Notes: a model not told the origin generated them from the sequence alone. A stretch of 64,000 nt of DNA from Avibacterium paragallinarum (GCF_900450705.1 NZ_UGHK01000002.1:682001-746000); one strand, 5' to 3'; positions 36,002 to 44,084 are shown, numbered from the stretch's first letter. A program made the numbers and translations.

Positions 36002-36597
36002 TGCTTACCTCGCTTTTCTAACCACTTCGCTTTCCGCTCAAAAATCCGCTTAATCCGCCTTAAATCCTCATCGCTATAATGCCTTGGGCGTTGGTCGTTT
36101 TCGATTTCTCGCACCTTTTCAATACCCAAACGCTCAATCAGCCCTATGCGATATTCGTGGTAATTTCCGCCCAACCATCGATTGCAGCGTTTGCATTGAC
36201 CAAAAATATTAAGCGTATAAAACCGCAAGTGCGGGGCTGAACCACGGCTACGATAATGCCCCGCATCAAATCCCCCGCCTAATTTCTCGCTAATCAACGG
36301 CGTACCGCACGAGATACATTCCTTATTCGCATCACGAAAACGGATATATTTATTCACCGCACTTTGAGCTTCAGCAATGAGTTGATTATGCGTTTTATTC
36401 TTTTCCTTAAGTGCGGTCATTCTTTTGCGAGTTTCTGCCCGTTCTGCTTTTGCAATTTTTTCCCGCTTTTTTCGTGATTGCTCTGCAGACAACTTTATCG
36501 CACAAGGTACACCGCACACTTTTTGCAGGCTGCTGACTGTCTTTGTGTAATAAATGCCACAGACTTTGCACTTATGCTGTTTTGGTGCTTTTGCCAT
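35992..36597 (-). CDS. ninG: NinG recombination protein
   Basis: NinG (Rap) of lambdoid phages, about 201 residues, a structure-specific nuclease that aids Red recombination. Seen: CKVCGIYY...CGVPC, ECISCGTPL...GHYRSRGSAPHLRF and GQCKRCNRWLGGN, the Cys/His pattern of the family. ATG 36597 (MAKAPKQHKC) is preferred over 36609. It lies between NinB and the Q-like gene. Confidence 0.9.
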   Translation of the reverse strand: MAKAPKQHKCKVCGIYYTKTVSSLQKVCGVPCAIKLSAEQSRKKREKIAKAERAETRKRMTALKEKNKTHNQLIAEAQSAVNKYIRFRDANKECISCGTPLISEKLGGGFDAGHYRSRGSAPHLRFYTLNIFGQCKRCNRWLGGNYHEYRIGLIERLGIEKVREIENDQRPRHYSDEDLRRIKRIFERKAKWLEKRGKQWN

Positions 36598-36665
36598 TAA
36601 ACTTCCCAACCTTCCATAATCATTAATTCATCTCCCAATCTTGACAATCCGCCACTAAGCAATTT

Positions 36666-37091
36666 TTAATAGCCGTAAAAGCCTTGCTTGTCGCTAAATC
36701 TCACCCCTTGCTCTGCTGCCCACGCTTCAATATAATCAATCAAACTCGCTAACCGTTTCACGCCCATTTGTGCCGTGCTTTCACGTAAGTTCAACACTTC
36801 GCCCTCTAGCCCAATCGCCATTTCAGCTTGTCCGCCCGTTGCGATTTTGTGAGCGGACACCATAATCATTTTCCACGTTTCAATATCTCGCTTTTTGCCC
36901 TGAAACTCGCATTGTTTGGCAATATCGCCAAGCATTGCGTGGAGTTTTGCATTCTGTGCCAACGTACGCGTTAAGGGCTTTATTTCCACCACTACGGGGT
37001 TTTTATCATCTAGGGCAAGGGAATGTATTACCCCAATCGCATTCGCCTGTATGCGAGCGTTACGCAAGAAAAAGCGTTGTTTAGTTTCCAT
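36666..37091 (-). CDS. ninB: NinB (Orf) recombination mediator
   Basis: NinB loads recombinases onto SSB-coated DNA in lambdoid phages. About 141 residues: METKQRFFLRNARIQANAIG, the NAKLHAMLGDIAKQ stretch and MIMVSAHKIATGG match the family. The start at 37091 overlaps the end of a truncated methyltransferase frame. It contains no premature stop. Confidence 0.88.
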   Translation of the reverse strand: METKQRFFLRNARIQANAIGVIHSLALDDKNPVVVEIKPLTRTLAQNAKLHAMLGDIAKQCEFQGKKRDIETWKMIMVSAHKIATGGQAEMAIGLEGEVLNLRESTAQMGVKRLASLIDYIEAWAAEQGVRFSDKQGFYGY

Positions 37092-37203
37092 ACCCACCGC
37101 ACTTCTTCACAAAATCTAACGTAACCGAACGCTGTAAGAGCCAGTCAAAAACATATTTCGGCGTGCACCACGTGTCTTTGTCGAATTGTTGTTCGGTCAT
37201 CAT
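37081..37203 (-). pseudogene. Remnant of a phage DNA N-6-adenine methyltransferase
   Basis: A 40-residue frame reads MMTEQQFDKDTWCTPKYVFDWLLQ..., the opening of phage Dam-type enzymes (TPKYVFDWL). It then runs through the uptake signal AAGTGCGGT into the ninB start and stops. Its ATG pair overlaps the end of the P gene, so it is still coupled. The catalytic DPPY part is gone. Confidence 0.65.
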
Positions 37204-37880
37204 TTCATCCCTAAAATCGCTTTGCATTTTTCAATGCCGTGTTGATTAATTTTTCTTTGCACTTCAGGCGGAACAAAGCTCGGTTTCGCTGGCAGGGTGA
37301 TTTGCGGTTTAGGCAACGTTTCGCCCGCTTCCAAGCGTGCTGCCATCGCTTTCAACGCTTTGCTCACTGCTTTGCACAATTTTTCTTCCGTGGCTTCTCG
37401 GTTGTTGCAATACAAATCCGTCAGCAGCCAATATTCCGCATCGCTCTCAAAGTGGAATTTGTGAATTTCCAACATTCCGTAACCTTGAAATTTTTTCAGG
37501 CGGTCGTAAAGTTCGTCTTCGTTCGGCAAGCCTAACGCTTCAAAGCGATCTTGCTTGCACCAAGAAATAAACTTGCCCACACTTGGGAAATAATCATCCG
37601 GTTTCGACCGCACTTTACGCATTCCCGCACGAACTTGCTCAATGGTGCGAATATTGTTTTCCGCAAAGCCTAAAACCCAAGTGCGCTTGGTGATGGGTAG
37701 CTGCACTTCGTCAAATTGACTACGCATTGCTGGGCAAGCGGCGAATAACTGCGAAAAAATTTGATCGACCAGTTTTTCAATCTCGCTTGGCAAGCGTTGA
37801 GATTTTCGCTGCGTCGTAGGCAATTGAGATTGCATTGCCATTGCGTTTTGCATTGTGTGTGGATTAACTTGAGTGATCAC
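37200..37880 (-). CDS. Replication protein P-like
   Basis: About 226 residues, resembling lambda P, which recruits the host DnaB helicase to the phage origin. Key stretch: EIEKLVDQIFSQLFAACPAM... and WCKQD. A GTG at 37880 behind GGAGG overlaps the stop of the O-like gene and is favoured over the TTG at 37895. It continues the O–P order of lambdoid phages. Confidence 0.75.
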   Translation of the reverse strand: MITQVNPHTMQNAMAMQSQLPTTQRKSQRLPSEIEKLVDQIFSQLFAACPAMRSQFDEVQLPITKRTWVLGFAENNIRTIEQVRAGMRKVRSKPDDYFPSVGKFISWCKQDRFEALGLPNEDELYDRLKKFQGYGMLEIHKFHFESDAEYWLLTDLYCNNREATEEKLCKAVSKALKAMAARLEAGETLPKPQITLPAKPSFVPPEVQRKINQHGIEKCKAILGMK

Positions 37881-38683
37881 AGCATTCCCCTCCAACCCTC
37901 GTCAGTGTTCCATTCAATCGCATTCAGCTCTGAAACTGTTTTGCGCTGTGGTTTTGCGTTATTTTTCTTCACCGTGAGCTGATCCCATTTCTCCCGCAGC
38001 TTGGCAGGGCTAAGAATATTGGTTTTCCAGAACAAGTCTTGGTTTGCCCACTGAAACAGTCCGCAAATTTCCCTATGCGTTCGCTTATCACGCTCACGCA
38101 TCAGGCGGATCTCATTCGCCCAGCTGTCGAAAGACGGCGGTTTGACGTCGGGGTTAAGTTTTTGAACTAATCCAAAAATCCACTGTGCGGCAGTCATATC
38201 ATCATCGGAAAATTTAAATCGAGATTTTTTGCTCTCGCCGCCGTCCGAATTTTTTTCGGACGAAGAAGGAAGGTTAATTGACTGGTTAATAGAGTGACTG
38301 GTTCTGGGTGAAATATTTTCACTAGGGGTTGGTGAAATATTTTCACTAGGGTGGTGTAAATTTTTCACTACCCTTAGTGAATCATTTTCACTAGGTAGTG
38401 CAGAATTTTCACCATCTCGATCAAGGTGTAACACATATAAATTTGAGGTGTTACCCTCTGGTGTTTTGCGTGTTTTTTTCTCAACAAAGCCTGTTTCTAT
38501 CAATGCCTCAATATGCGAGATCGCACTGCGACGGGTAATTTCACACTGATCCGCAATGTTTTGGTAAGACGGAAAACAAATGCCCTCATCATTAGCGTTG
38601 TCCGCTAATTTCAATAATACTAATTTGCGGGTAGGGTTACCCACTTTGCACTGCATTGCTTTAACCATTAGTAACATACTCAT
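37877..38683 (-). CDS. Replication initiator, O-like, with HTH domain
   Basis: About 268 residues. The N-terminal winged-helix domain (ARKL-like VGNPTRKLVLLKLADNANDEG, TRRSAISHIEALIETGFVEK) binds DNA. The middle codes for a repeat-rich linker and holds the iterons. The C-terminal domain (FDSWANEIRLMRERDKRTHREICGLFQW) probably binds P. ATG 38683 overlaps the antirepressor stop (ATGA). Confidence 0.8.
   Translation of the reverse strand: MSMLLMVKAMQCKVGNPTRKLVLLKLADNANDEGICFPSYQNIADQCEITRRSAISHIEALIETGFVEKKTRKTPEGNTSNLYVLHLDRDGENSALPSENDSLRVVKNLHHPSENISPTPSENISPRTSHSINQSINLPSSSEKNSDGGESKKSRFKFSDDDMTAAQWIFGLVQKLNPDVKPPSFDSWANEIRLMRERDKRTHREICGLFQWANQDLFWKTNILSPAKLREKWDQLTVKKNNAKPQRKTVSELNAIEWNTDEGWRGML
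38307..38416. promoter_or_regulatory. Iteron cluster inside the O-like gene (candidate replication origin)
   Basis: Five 20-bp dyad repeats occur with a period of 21–24 bp: 38307–38326, 38331–38350, 38353–38372, 38376–38395 and 38397–38416. The first two are identical (GGTGAAATATTTTCACTAGG); the others diverge at a few positions. Lambda also has its origin inside O, made of dyad iterons. Confidence 0.7.
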
Positions 38684-39450
38684 AGCATTAACTCCGAAGC
38701 ATAACGTTGTGCGATCCACTCAATACCTTTGCCCGTTACTCGCGTTTGCGTGTAATTGTGATCGTGATCAGTTGTCCCCGTTTTCACGGTAAATAAACCT
38801 TGTTGCTGTTTATCTGCATAAGGTAAGAGGTTGCCAGATTGACGATATAACGCCTTATCTTCAATAAGGCGGATAATCATTGCTTTCTCCGGCATATTTA
38901 AAATTTTGGCGGTTTCTCGCAGGGATTTGCTTGTGCCAACGTCAACATAATGATCAACAAATGCTGCTTTAGGTTTTAGCTCCTTGTTTTCTAATGCAAG
39001 AGCTTGATTTTGTCGTTCTTTCTCAACCAACGCCTCTAATGCCTGCAAATAGTTTTGAGGCAAAAGTGCGGTGCTTTGTTGCTGATTTTCTAGTTCAAGC
39101 CAGCGATCAATAATTCTCTTACGCAGAATGACGTTATAACCAGAAATAACTGTTAACGTTGCAGATTTGTCTAAATAATAGATTGGATAGCGTTGATTAT
39201 TTTGAGAATTAACTTCATACTGGCACACAACACCGCCAATGGGGGTATGTCCAAAAAGTTCTACACCCTCTTTCTCACTCCAATCAAGAGATTTAACATT
39301 GATACCTCGTTCTATTTGTAAAATAGCTCCAACATAAGCTCTAATATCTCTTAATACGTGGTTATGTTGTTTTCCGCATAACTCCGCAATCTCACGACTG
39401 CTCATTTTTATGCTTGCATTTTGTTCCGAAATCATTGATAATCCGTTCAT
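38680..39450 (-). CDS. Phage antirepressor, Rha/KilAC type
   Basis: 256 residues: an N-terminal Rha-like domain (SSREIAELCGKQHNHVLRDI, YYLDKSATLTVISGYNVILRKRIIDRWLELE) plus a C-terminal KilAC part (SLRETAKILNMPEKAMIIRLIEDKALYRQ). It probably interferes with repressors during induction or alters host regulation. ATG 39450 follows GGAAT. It lies between the cII-like gene and the O-like gene. Confidence 0.85.
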   Translation of the reverse strand: MNGLSMISEQNASIKMSSREIAELCGKQHNHVLRDIRAYVGAILQIERGINVKSLDWSEKEGVELFGHTPIGGVVCQYEVNSQNNQRYPIYYLDKSATLTVISGYNVILRKRIIDRWLELENQQQSTALLPQNYLQALEALVEKERQNQALALENKELKPKAAFVDHYVDVGTSKSLRETAKILNMPEKAMIIRLIEDKALYRQSGNLLPYADKQQQGLFTVKTGTTDHDHNYTQTRVTGKGIEWIAQRYASELML

Positions 39451-39472
39451 AGATAATTCCTTTCTAATGAAT

Positions 39473-39500
39473 TACCACCGCTGTAATGGTGGTTTTTTAT
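39473..39500 (+). terminator. Plus-strand hairpin with T-run
   Basis: ACCACC/GGTGGT followed by TTTTTTATT on the plus strand. It would end plus-strand transcripts entering the replication region, and overlaps the stop of the small minus-strand membrane gene at 39497. Confidence 0.6.
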
Positions 39501-39604
39501 TGCCCTAAAACCCACCAGATTAGACACATTGCGATAATCAAGTGGACAATGATAAAATCATTACTCAAATAAAAGACTTTCAATTTTTCTAGCCATTTTT
39601 TCAT
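39497..39604 (-). CDS. 35-residue membrane peptide
   Basis: MKKWLEKLKVFYLSNDFIIV... with a hydrophobic stretch (FIIVHLIIAMCLIWWVLG) forming one membrane helix and a basic N-terminus. The ATG at 39604 follows a good SD (AGGA-type, from TCCT on the plus strand). Unrecognised. It is divergent to the four-helix protein at 39617, with only 12 bp between the starts. Confidence 0.55.
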   Translation of the reverse strand: MKKWLEKLKVFYLSNDFIIVHLIIAMCLIWWVLGQ

Positions 39605-39616
39605 TAGGATTTCCTT

Positions 39617-39991
39617 ATGTTATTTGCTATCGTTCGGGATTTATTTGCTTATTCTATTTTGCTGTCTAGCCTATTTTTACTTTCCTATATTGGTAAGTTC
39701 GGCGTTAATATGCAGCAGCTCATTATTTTGTTAACCCCAGCACTTTTTGTTATGTTCAACATCACTATTCAGCGTAAGTTCAAGCAAGATCTGGATAGAT
39801 TTGCATACTTTTCAGCGATTTTGGGCGTTGCTATATTTGCCGCACTCGGCTCATTCAGCCAGTTAGAATTAATTTCTCTAGGGTTTAAAGTCGAAAAAAT
39901 TAGTACATTTACTATGTTTAAAATTTACTTTCATATTTGGGCTATTGTATTGCTACCGATTGCACTAAAAAAATTCTTCAAAAAGGATTAA
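39617..39991 (+). CDS. Four-helix membrane protein of unknown function
   Basis: 124 residues with about four membrane segments. It lies on the plus strand inside the minus-strand early arm, so it is independently transcribed. No family recognised. Prophage genes in such inverted positions are often lysogeny-expressed and may exclude other phages; that is inference only. RBS AGGATT precedes ATG 39617. Confidence 0.6.
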   Translation: MLFAIVRDLFAYSILLSSLFLLSYIGKFGVNMQQLIILLTPALFVMFNITIQRKFKQDLDRFAYFSAILGVAIFAALGSFSQLELISLGFKVEKISTFTMFKIYFHIWAIVLLPIALKKFFKKD

Positions 39992-40013
39992 CAACTTTGA
40001 TTTGTCGTGTTTT

Positions 40014-40475
40014 TTATTGCTTTAATTCCCATTTCAGACAAACCAGCTGAGAAAGTAGCTGATTTATCAATCCTGTTAATTTCTCACGCTCTTTTGCGGA
40101 TAGCTCTTGCCCTAAATCTGAGTTATCAGACAAGGCATTTGCACTTTCCCCACATAATTTCCCCACTGATTCAGACAGCACGACGACTTCGCGCAATAAA
40201 TCTAACGATCCTTTGCATTCTTTCGGGCTAGGCATTAGTGTGCGATCGACTGCCTGAGCAATCATTTCAACAATGTTGATCGAATCGGTGAGAGCAATCA
40301 GATGAATAGCATCGGCAAAACCAAGTTTGTTGCGGTCATAATCTGTCTTTAGCTCTTTCGCTAGCTGGGTTGTCGTTTTCCCCATTGCTGGCGCGAAATT
40401 TGAGATTTCGCGACTACGGGATAACTGCGTATGCAGAGCTTTTTGTATGTACAAAAACGGTGATTCATCTTTCAT
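40014..40475 (-). CDS. CII-like regulatory protein
   Basis: About 153 residues (MKDESPFLYIQKALHTQ...). The layout, a helical N-terminal domain followed by a coiled region (LDLLREVVVLSESVGKLCGES), resembles the CII-type regulators (CP76 family) that follow cro. The start at 40475 is preferred; the longer frame to 40547 overlaps cro. Convergent with the membrane gene at 39617. Confidence 0.65.
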   Translation of the reverse strand: MKDESPFLYIQKALHTQLSRSREISNFAPAMGKTTTQLAKELKTDYDRNKLGFADAIHLIALTDSINIVEMIAQAVDRTLMPSPKECKGSLDLLREVVVLSESVGKLCGESANALSDNSDLGQELSAKEREKLTGLINQLLSQLVCLKWELKQ

Positions 40476-40524
40476 AAAATTTTCTCGTTTTTTTATGGTT
40501 ACTTTTTGAGTGCGTTTGGATAGA

Positions 40525-40731
40525 TTACTGTTGTAACGGGAAAACATCGTCTAAAGAAACTTTGCAACCTAAACGATTAAGCCCTGCAACGATTTCCCTT
40601 GCAACAAATAGTGAAGGCTTCCTAACCCCAGTTTCATAATTTGCAATTCGTGGTTGGCTCCAACCTAAATGTTCAGCAAGCTGGGCTTGAGTAAGCCCAA
40701 TTTGATTGCGGAATTTTGAGATGTTATTCAT
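40525..40731 (-). CDS. cro: Cro-like HTH repressor
   Basis: A 68-residue single-domain XRE-type HTH protein (GLTQAQLAEHLGWSQPRIANYETG). Divergent from cI with a 130-bp shared operator region. Its place and size identify it as Cro, switching the phage to lytic early transcription. First gene of the leftward arm. Confidence 0.85.
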   Translation of the reverse strand: MNNISKFRNQIGLTQAQLAEHLGWSQPRIANYETGVRKPSLFVAREIVAGLNRLGCKVSLDDVFPLQQ

Positions 40732-40743
40732 TTAAATTTCCAA

Positions 40744-40805
40744 TTGTGATTTTTCAACCCAATTAAATCACAAAAAGAAATTTTATGCAATTTCATTTTG
40801 AAATT
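40744..40805. promoter_or_regulatory. cI/Cro operator region
   Basis: Two dyads are visible: TTGTGATT/AATCACAA (40744–40773) and AATTTCA-TTT-TGAAATT (40789–40805). The second recurs as AATTTCA-AAA-TGAAATT at 43933–43949 beside the rightward early promoter, suggesting one repressor controls both arms. Confidence 0.65.
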
Positions 40806-40861
40806 ATGAAATTATAACGTAGCGTATTAAAATGATTTAATGATCATTAGGAGAAGATAGA

Positions 40862-41521
40862 ATGACATTAGGTGAAAAAATAAAAACTTACCGCGAACAA
40901 CTCGGATTAAGCCAAAAAGAGCTTGCTGAAAAATGCAGTGTTCTTGATCAAGACGGAAAACCTTGGGGGCAACCTCGTATTGCTAATTATGAAAAGGGAA
41001 ATCGCACGCCTAATTTAGATGACATTGAAATTATTGCTAAAGCTCTAAATATTACACCGCAGAGCCTTGCATTCGATAACAATGTAACCTTTACGCACGT
41101 TATCAAAAGCTATCAATACCCCTTACTCAGCACAATTCAAGCGGGTATGTGGTGCGATATAAACTATCTCGATAATATTGATAGCGATGAACAATTTGAA
41201 ATGGTTGCCTCCCAAGTAAAAGCTAGTGATAGAGCCTTCTTTTTGGTGATTAATGGCGAGAGTATGTTGTCCCGCTTTAAAGAGGGAGATTTAGTTCTGA
41301 TTGACCCTAATCTTGCCCCTACGCCCGGAAAATTTGTTGCCGCAATCAATGAAGATAACGAAGCCACATTCAAACAATATAAGCAACTTGGTTCTTATGA
41401 CGAACACGGCAGACCACATTTTAATCTTGTTCCATTAAATGACAGCTTCCCAACACTCAGTAGCAAAGAACATAATATTACTATTATTGGCGTGGCGGTT
41501 GAGCATAGGCAGGTATTATAG
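40862..41521 (+). CDS. cI: CI-type prophage repressor (S24 peptidase)
   Basis: 219 residues: N-terminal XRE HTH (LGLSQKELAEKC...QPRIANYEKGNRTPN) and C-terminal LexA/CI autoprotease domain. The Ala-Gly cleavage site is in STIQAGMW, the catalytic Ser in NGESML, with a Lys following in the FVAAINEDNEATFKQ stretch. It maintains lysogeny and would self-cleave under RecA activation. SD AGGAG precedes ATG. Three further plus-strand genes follow it closely. Confidence 0.92.
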   Translation: MTLGEKIKTYREQLGLSQKELAEKCSVLDQDGKPWGQPRIANYEKGNRTPNLDDIEIIAKALNITPQSLAFDNNVTFTHVIKSYQYPLLSTIQAGMWCDINYLDNIDSDEQFEMVASQVKASDRAFFLVINGESMLSRFKEGDLVLIDPNLAPTPGKFVAAINEDNEATFKQYKQLGSYDEHGRPHFNLVPLNDSFPTLSSKEHNITIIGVAVEHRQVL

Positions 41522-41540
41522 CTGTTATATGGAGCATAAA

Positions 41541-41759
41541 ATGAAAAAACACGATCAATTTCTCATTGATTTGTTAAAAGAATCATTAAGTCGCACTGAA
41601 TATTCTAAGTTAGAGCAAAAAGCATATTTAGAAAGTTTAATGCGTGAATTTGAGCCCGCTTCTTTACGAACTCTCATCACCAGTCTTCTATCTGTTGATT
41701 TAGAAAATTTACAACAGGTTTCTGGGTCAATAACAACCGAAAATAAAGATAAAGGTTGA
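41541..41759 (+). CDS. Small protein downstream of cI
   Basis: 72 residues, helical and charged (MKKHDQFLIDLLKESLSRTEY...). ATG 41541 has GGAG; the upstream frame to 41439 lies in cI. No family recognised. It begins 19 bp after cI and is followed by the DUF6978/DUF1828-like genes, so it is likely expressed in lysogens. Confidence 0.6.
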   Translation: MKKHDQFLIDLLKESLSRTEYSKLEQKAYLESLMREFEPASLRTLITSLLSVDLENLQQVSGSITTENKDKG

Positions 41760-41777
41760 GGATAGGAATTATTTGTA

Positions 41778-42263
41778 ATGAACAAATTAAATGAACATAA
41801 ATTTTGCCTAAACAATGAAGAAGCCCTGCAATTTATCGAATTGCTAAAATCTTACGATAAAGACTTATATTGGAATAAAGGGCGAAATATCCATTGGCGA
41901 ACGATTAATTTTGTGCCTAATGACAGAGATGAGTTAGCTGGACCTGTACCAGGAGCAACGGTTCAAGTTGACTATAAATACAGTAAACGTGTGAAAGAGT
42001 CAGGAAAACTTGTTTTGACTTTATTCAAACGCAAACAACACGAGAAATTACGAGCTTACCAATTAGAGCTATCTGATGAAAATAAAATCAGTTCACACGA
42101 TGGAAATACAATTATTAAAGGTAGCCACGAACATATAGGTAAACAGGTGAGAAAGATTATCCCTGATACAGAAATTGAAAATATTGCTCACTGGTTTGCT
42201 TTATTTTGCGATAAAATCCGTTTAGAATTTACTGGAAGCAAACTTAATTTGCCGGAGGAATAA
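41778..42263 (+). CDS. DUF6978-like protein
   Basis: 161 residues (MNKLNEHKFCLNNEEALQFIELLKSYDKD...). It has the overall look of the DUF6978 proteins found beside DUF1828 genes. Function is unknown. It ends 1 bp before the next gene, so the pair is translationally coupled; both follow cI. Confidence 0.55.
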   Translation: MNKLNEHKFCLNNEEALQFIELLKSYDKDLYWNKGRNIHWRTINFVPNDRDELAGPVPGATVQVDYKYSKRVKESGKLVLTLFKRKQHEKLRAYQLELSDENKISSHDGNTIIKGSHEHIGKQVRKIIPDTEIENIAHWFALFCDKIRLEFTGSKLNLPEE

Positions 42264-42264
42264 A

Positions 42265-43038
42265 ATGATAGATTGCCAATGGCTACACAACCAAATTGAC
42301 TTACATTGCCATAAGGTAACTAGCCTTAATGGTTCTGCTGGCGTGTGCGTACAAACCAACCATAAATGGCTAGATGGTTCTCTATTAAGTTTTTATATTA
42401 TTCCACAGGGCGAACAGCTGTTAATCACCGATGATTGCGATACCTTGTTCCATTTCCACACCACCGGACTCATTGAACATAAGCGATCTTGGAAAAAAAT
42501 CAAAGATAAATTGAATACTGTTCATACCGATATTGCATTGGAAGATGATGGTGAAATTTTATGTATTACCACACAAGAAAAAGCGACTTACGCGATTGCT
42601 GATTATACTTCAGCTTTGTGCGGTTTAATGCACTACGAAAGAGAGCTTGCAGGCATACCAATGCAAGTTAATCACCTTGCCGATGAGGTGGAACTTTATT
42701 TAAAAGCGTGGAAACCTTACGCCAAATTCACTAGATCGCCAAAAGTAAATGGTATTTCAGGGCATAGCTACACACTGGATTTTCAACTAGATGATCAACT
42801 TATAATGGCGATTAATCCAACACCTAATGCCGTTGGCTCAGTTATGCGAAAAGCAGGTGATATTCTAAGTGGTAATGACTTAGCTGGGCGTAAAATGTTG
42901 GTTGTTGTTGATGATAGAAGCGATCAGCTTTTCGAGCAAAAAGCAGAAGAAGAAATTCAAATTATTGCTTCATTGGTTAAGGCTGTTCCACTATCAAGAT
43001 TGATAGAAATATCAGCAAAGACAAATCAAATTCAATAA
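42265..43038 (+). CDS. DUF1828/DUF1829-like protein
   Basis: 257 residues. The N-terminal half (ITDDCDTLFHFHTTGL) and the C-terminal half (SGHSYTLDFQLDDQ..., MLVVVDDRSDQ) match my memory of DUF1828 and DUF1829. Function not established. It is the last gene of the cI operon; a terminator follows at 43041. Confidence 0.65.
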   Translation: MIDCQWLHNQIDLHCHKVTSLNGSAGVCVQTNHKWLDGSLLSFYIIPQGEQLLITDDCDTLFHFHTTGLIEHKRSWKKIKDKLNTVHTDIALEDDGEILCITTQEKATYAIADYTSALCGLMHYERELAGIPMQVNHLADEVELYLKAWKPYAKFTRSPKVNGISGHSYTLDFQLDDQLIMAINPTPNAVGSVMRKAGDILSGNDLAGRKMLVVVDDRSDQLFEQKAEEEIQIIASLVKAVPLSRLIEISAKTNQIQ

Positions 43039-43040
43039 CA

Positions 43041-43064
43041 AACCGCCTCACGGCGGTTTTCTTT
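43041..43064 (+). terminator. Terminator of the cI operon
   Basis: AACCGCC/GGCGGTT with a TCAC-type loop, followed by TTCTTTT. Confidence 0.8.
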
Positions 43065-43184
43065 TGCCTCAGATCTTGCTTATCCCTACTCGAATCTTGC
43101 TTAAATCCCCAAACTGAAATCATTTCAAGGAGTTAGGTAAATCACCTCGCCTTGCTTAACGCTTTCGTGATGTCTCGAAAATGA

Positions 43185-43475
43185 TTACGCGTGCGTAACA
43201 CGTTTCACTTCAAAGCTAAGATTGAGGGCTTTCATCACTTTAAGCACAGTAGAAAATGTCGGGTTGCCTTTGCCTGAAAACGCCTTATACAGCCCCTCAC
43301 GGCTTACCCCCACTTCTCTGGCTAACTGGCTCATATTGCGAGCTTTGGCAATATCCCCCAATGCAGACAAAATTAAATCCACATCATTTTCCTGTAACAC
43401 CTCATTTAAATAAAGCTGGATTTCTTCTTCACTTCTTAAATGTTCGGCAATATCAAAATCTTGTAATTCCATCAT
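43185..43475 (-). CDS. Antitoxin, HTH type (HigA-like addiction module)
   Basis: 96 residues, C-terminal HTH (MSQLAREVGVSREGLYKAFSGKGNPTF). Typical of the antidote partner of Gp49-like toxins in Pasteurellaceae. Overlaps the toxin stop with tight coupling. It likely represses its own promoter. Order is toxin then antitoxin, as in HigBA. Confidence 0.85.
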   Translation of the reverse strand: MMELQDFDIAEHLRSEEEIQLYLNEVLQENDVDLILSALGDIAKARNMSQLAREVGVSREGLYKAFSGKGNPTFSTVLKVMKALNLSFEVKRVTHA

Positions 43476-43772
43476 TTAAACTCCCAATTCTTTCGCTAAT
43501 AATTTCGCTTTTTCAATATCTTTGGATTGTGTTGATTTATCGCCAGCACAAAGCAAAATCACCACCACTCCATTTTGATTTTTCAAATAAATGCGATAGC
43601 CCTTGCCCTCCGTAATACGCAATTCTGAAATCCCTTCACCAACGGGCTTAACATCACCAAAATTCCCTAACTGCAATCGCTTAATACGGGTTTGAATTTT
43701 CGCCCTCGCTCTTAAGTCTTTTAATTCATCAAGCCATTTCTTAAATAAGGTTGTTGATTTTATTTGGATCAT
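43476..43772 (-). CDS. RelE/HigB-superfamily toxin (Gp49-like)
   Basis: About 98 residues. The pattern FKKWLDELKDLRARAKIQTRIKRLQLGNFGDVKPVGEGISELRI and GYRIYLKNQNGVVVILLCAGDK is that of Gp49-like addiction killers. These RNases cleave mRNA on ribosomes in the wider family. ATG 43772 lies behind GGAGGG. With the antitoxin it would stabilise the prophage. Confidence 0.87.
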   Translation of the reverse strand: MIQIKSTTLFKKWLDELKDLRARAKIQTRIKRLQLGNFGDVKPVGEGISELRITEGKGYRIYLKNQNGVVVILLCAGDKSTQSKDIEKAKLLAKELGV

Positions 43773-43932
43773 CGTTACCCTCCCACACAAAAATTATACC
43801 TCAACCGCCTTAAGCTGTGAACTAAAATCAACAAAAATGCGTTCAACCTTAATCTCACAACCGCTTGCAGGTTAAAAAATAAGCAATCAAACAAATTTTT
43901 TCAAATTATTTTTCTTTATAAATCAATAAAAT

Positions 43933-43949
43933 AATTTCAAAATGAAATT
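43933..43949. promoter_or_regulatory. cI-type operator at the rightward early promoter
   Basis: AATTTCA-AAA-TGAAATT is the same dyad as at 40789–40805 with a flipped centre. Further TTTCAAAATG and AATTTCAATTTGTGAT half-sites follow up to 44002. Confidence 0.65.
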
Positions 43950-43977
43950 TTTAATATAAATTTATTTCAAAATGTTA

Positions 43978-44006
43978 TTGATTAAATAATTTCAATTTGT
44001 GATAAT
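43978..44006 (+). promoter_or_regulatory. Rightward early promoter (PL equivalent)
   Basis: TTGATT at 43978–43983 and GATAAT at 44001–44006 with 17-bp spacing, overlapping operator half-sites. The transcript would start near 44013, about 23 bases before a boxA sequence. Confidence 0.6.
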
Positions 44007-44035
44007 GCCAACATCAAAACGAAACAACGTTTAAT

Positions 44036-44048
44036 GCTCTTTAACAAT
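44036..44048 (+). promoter_or_regulatory. boxA-type antitermination element 1
   Basis: TGCTCTTTAACAA is the rrn-type boxA consensus read by NusB/NusE. It lies just below the early promoter. An identical 13-mer occurs at 44522–44534. Confidence 0.65.
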
Positions 44049-44057
44049 CAAGATGAA

Positions 44058-44084
44058 ATAAAAAGCCCTAAGGTAACAGGGCTT
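44058..44084 (-). terminator. Terminator of the DUF1508 gene
   Basis: On the minus strand AAGCCCT/AGGGCTT is followed by TTTAT. In the plus direction it has no T-run and follows boxA 1. Confidence 0.65.

Noticed and set aside
37877-37895. TTG start for the P-like gene
   Set aside because: The GTG at 37880 lies at correct spacing from GGAGG and overlaps the O stop in the usual coupled manner.
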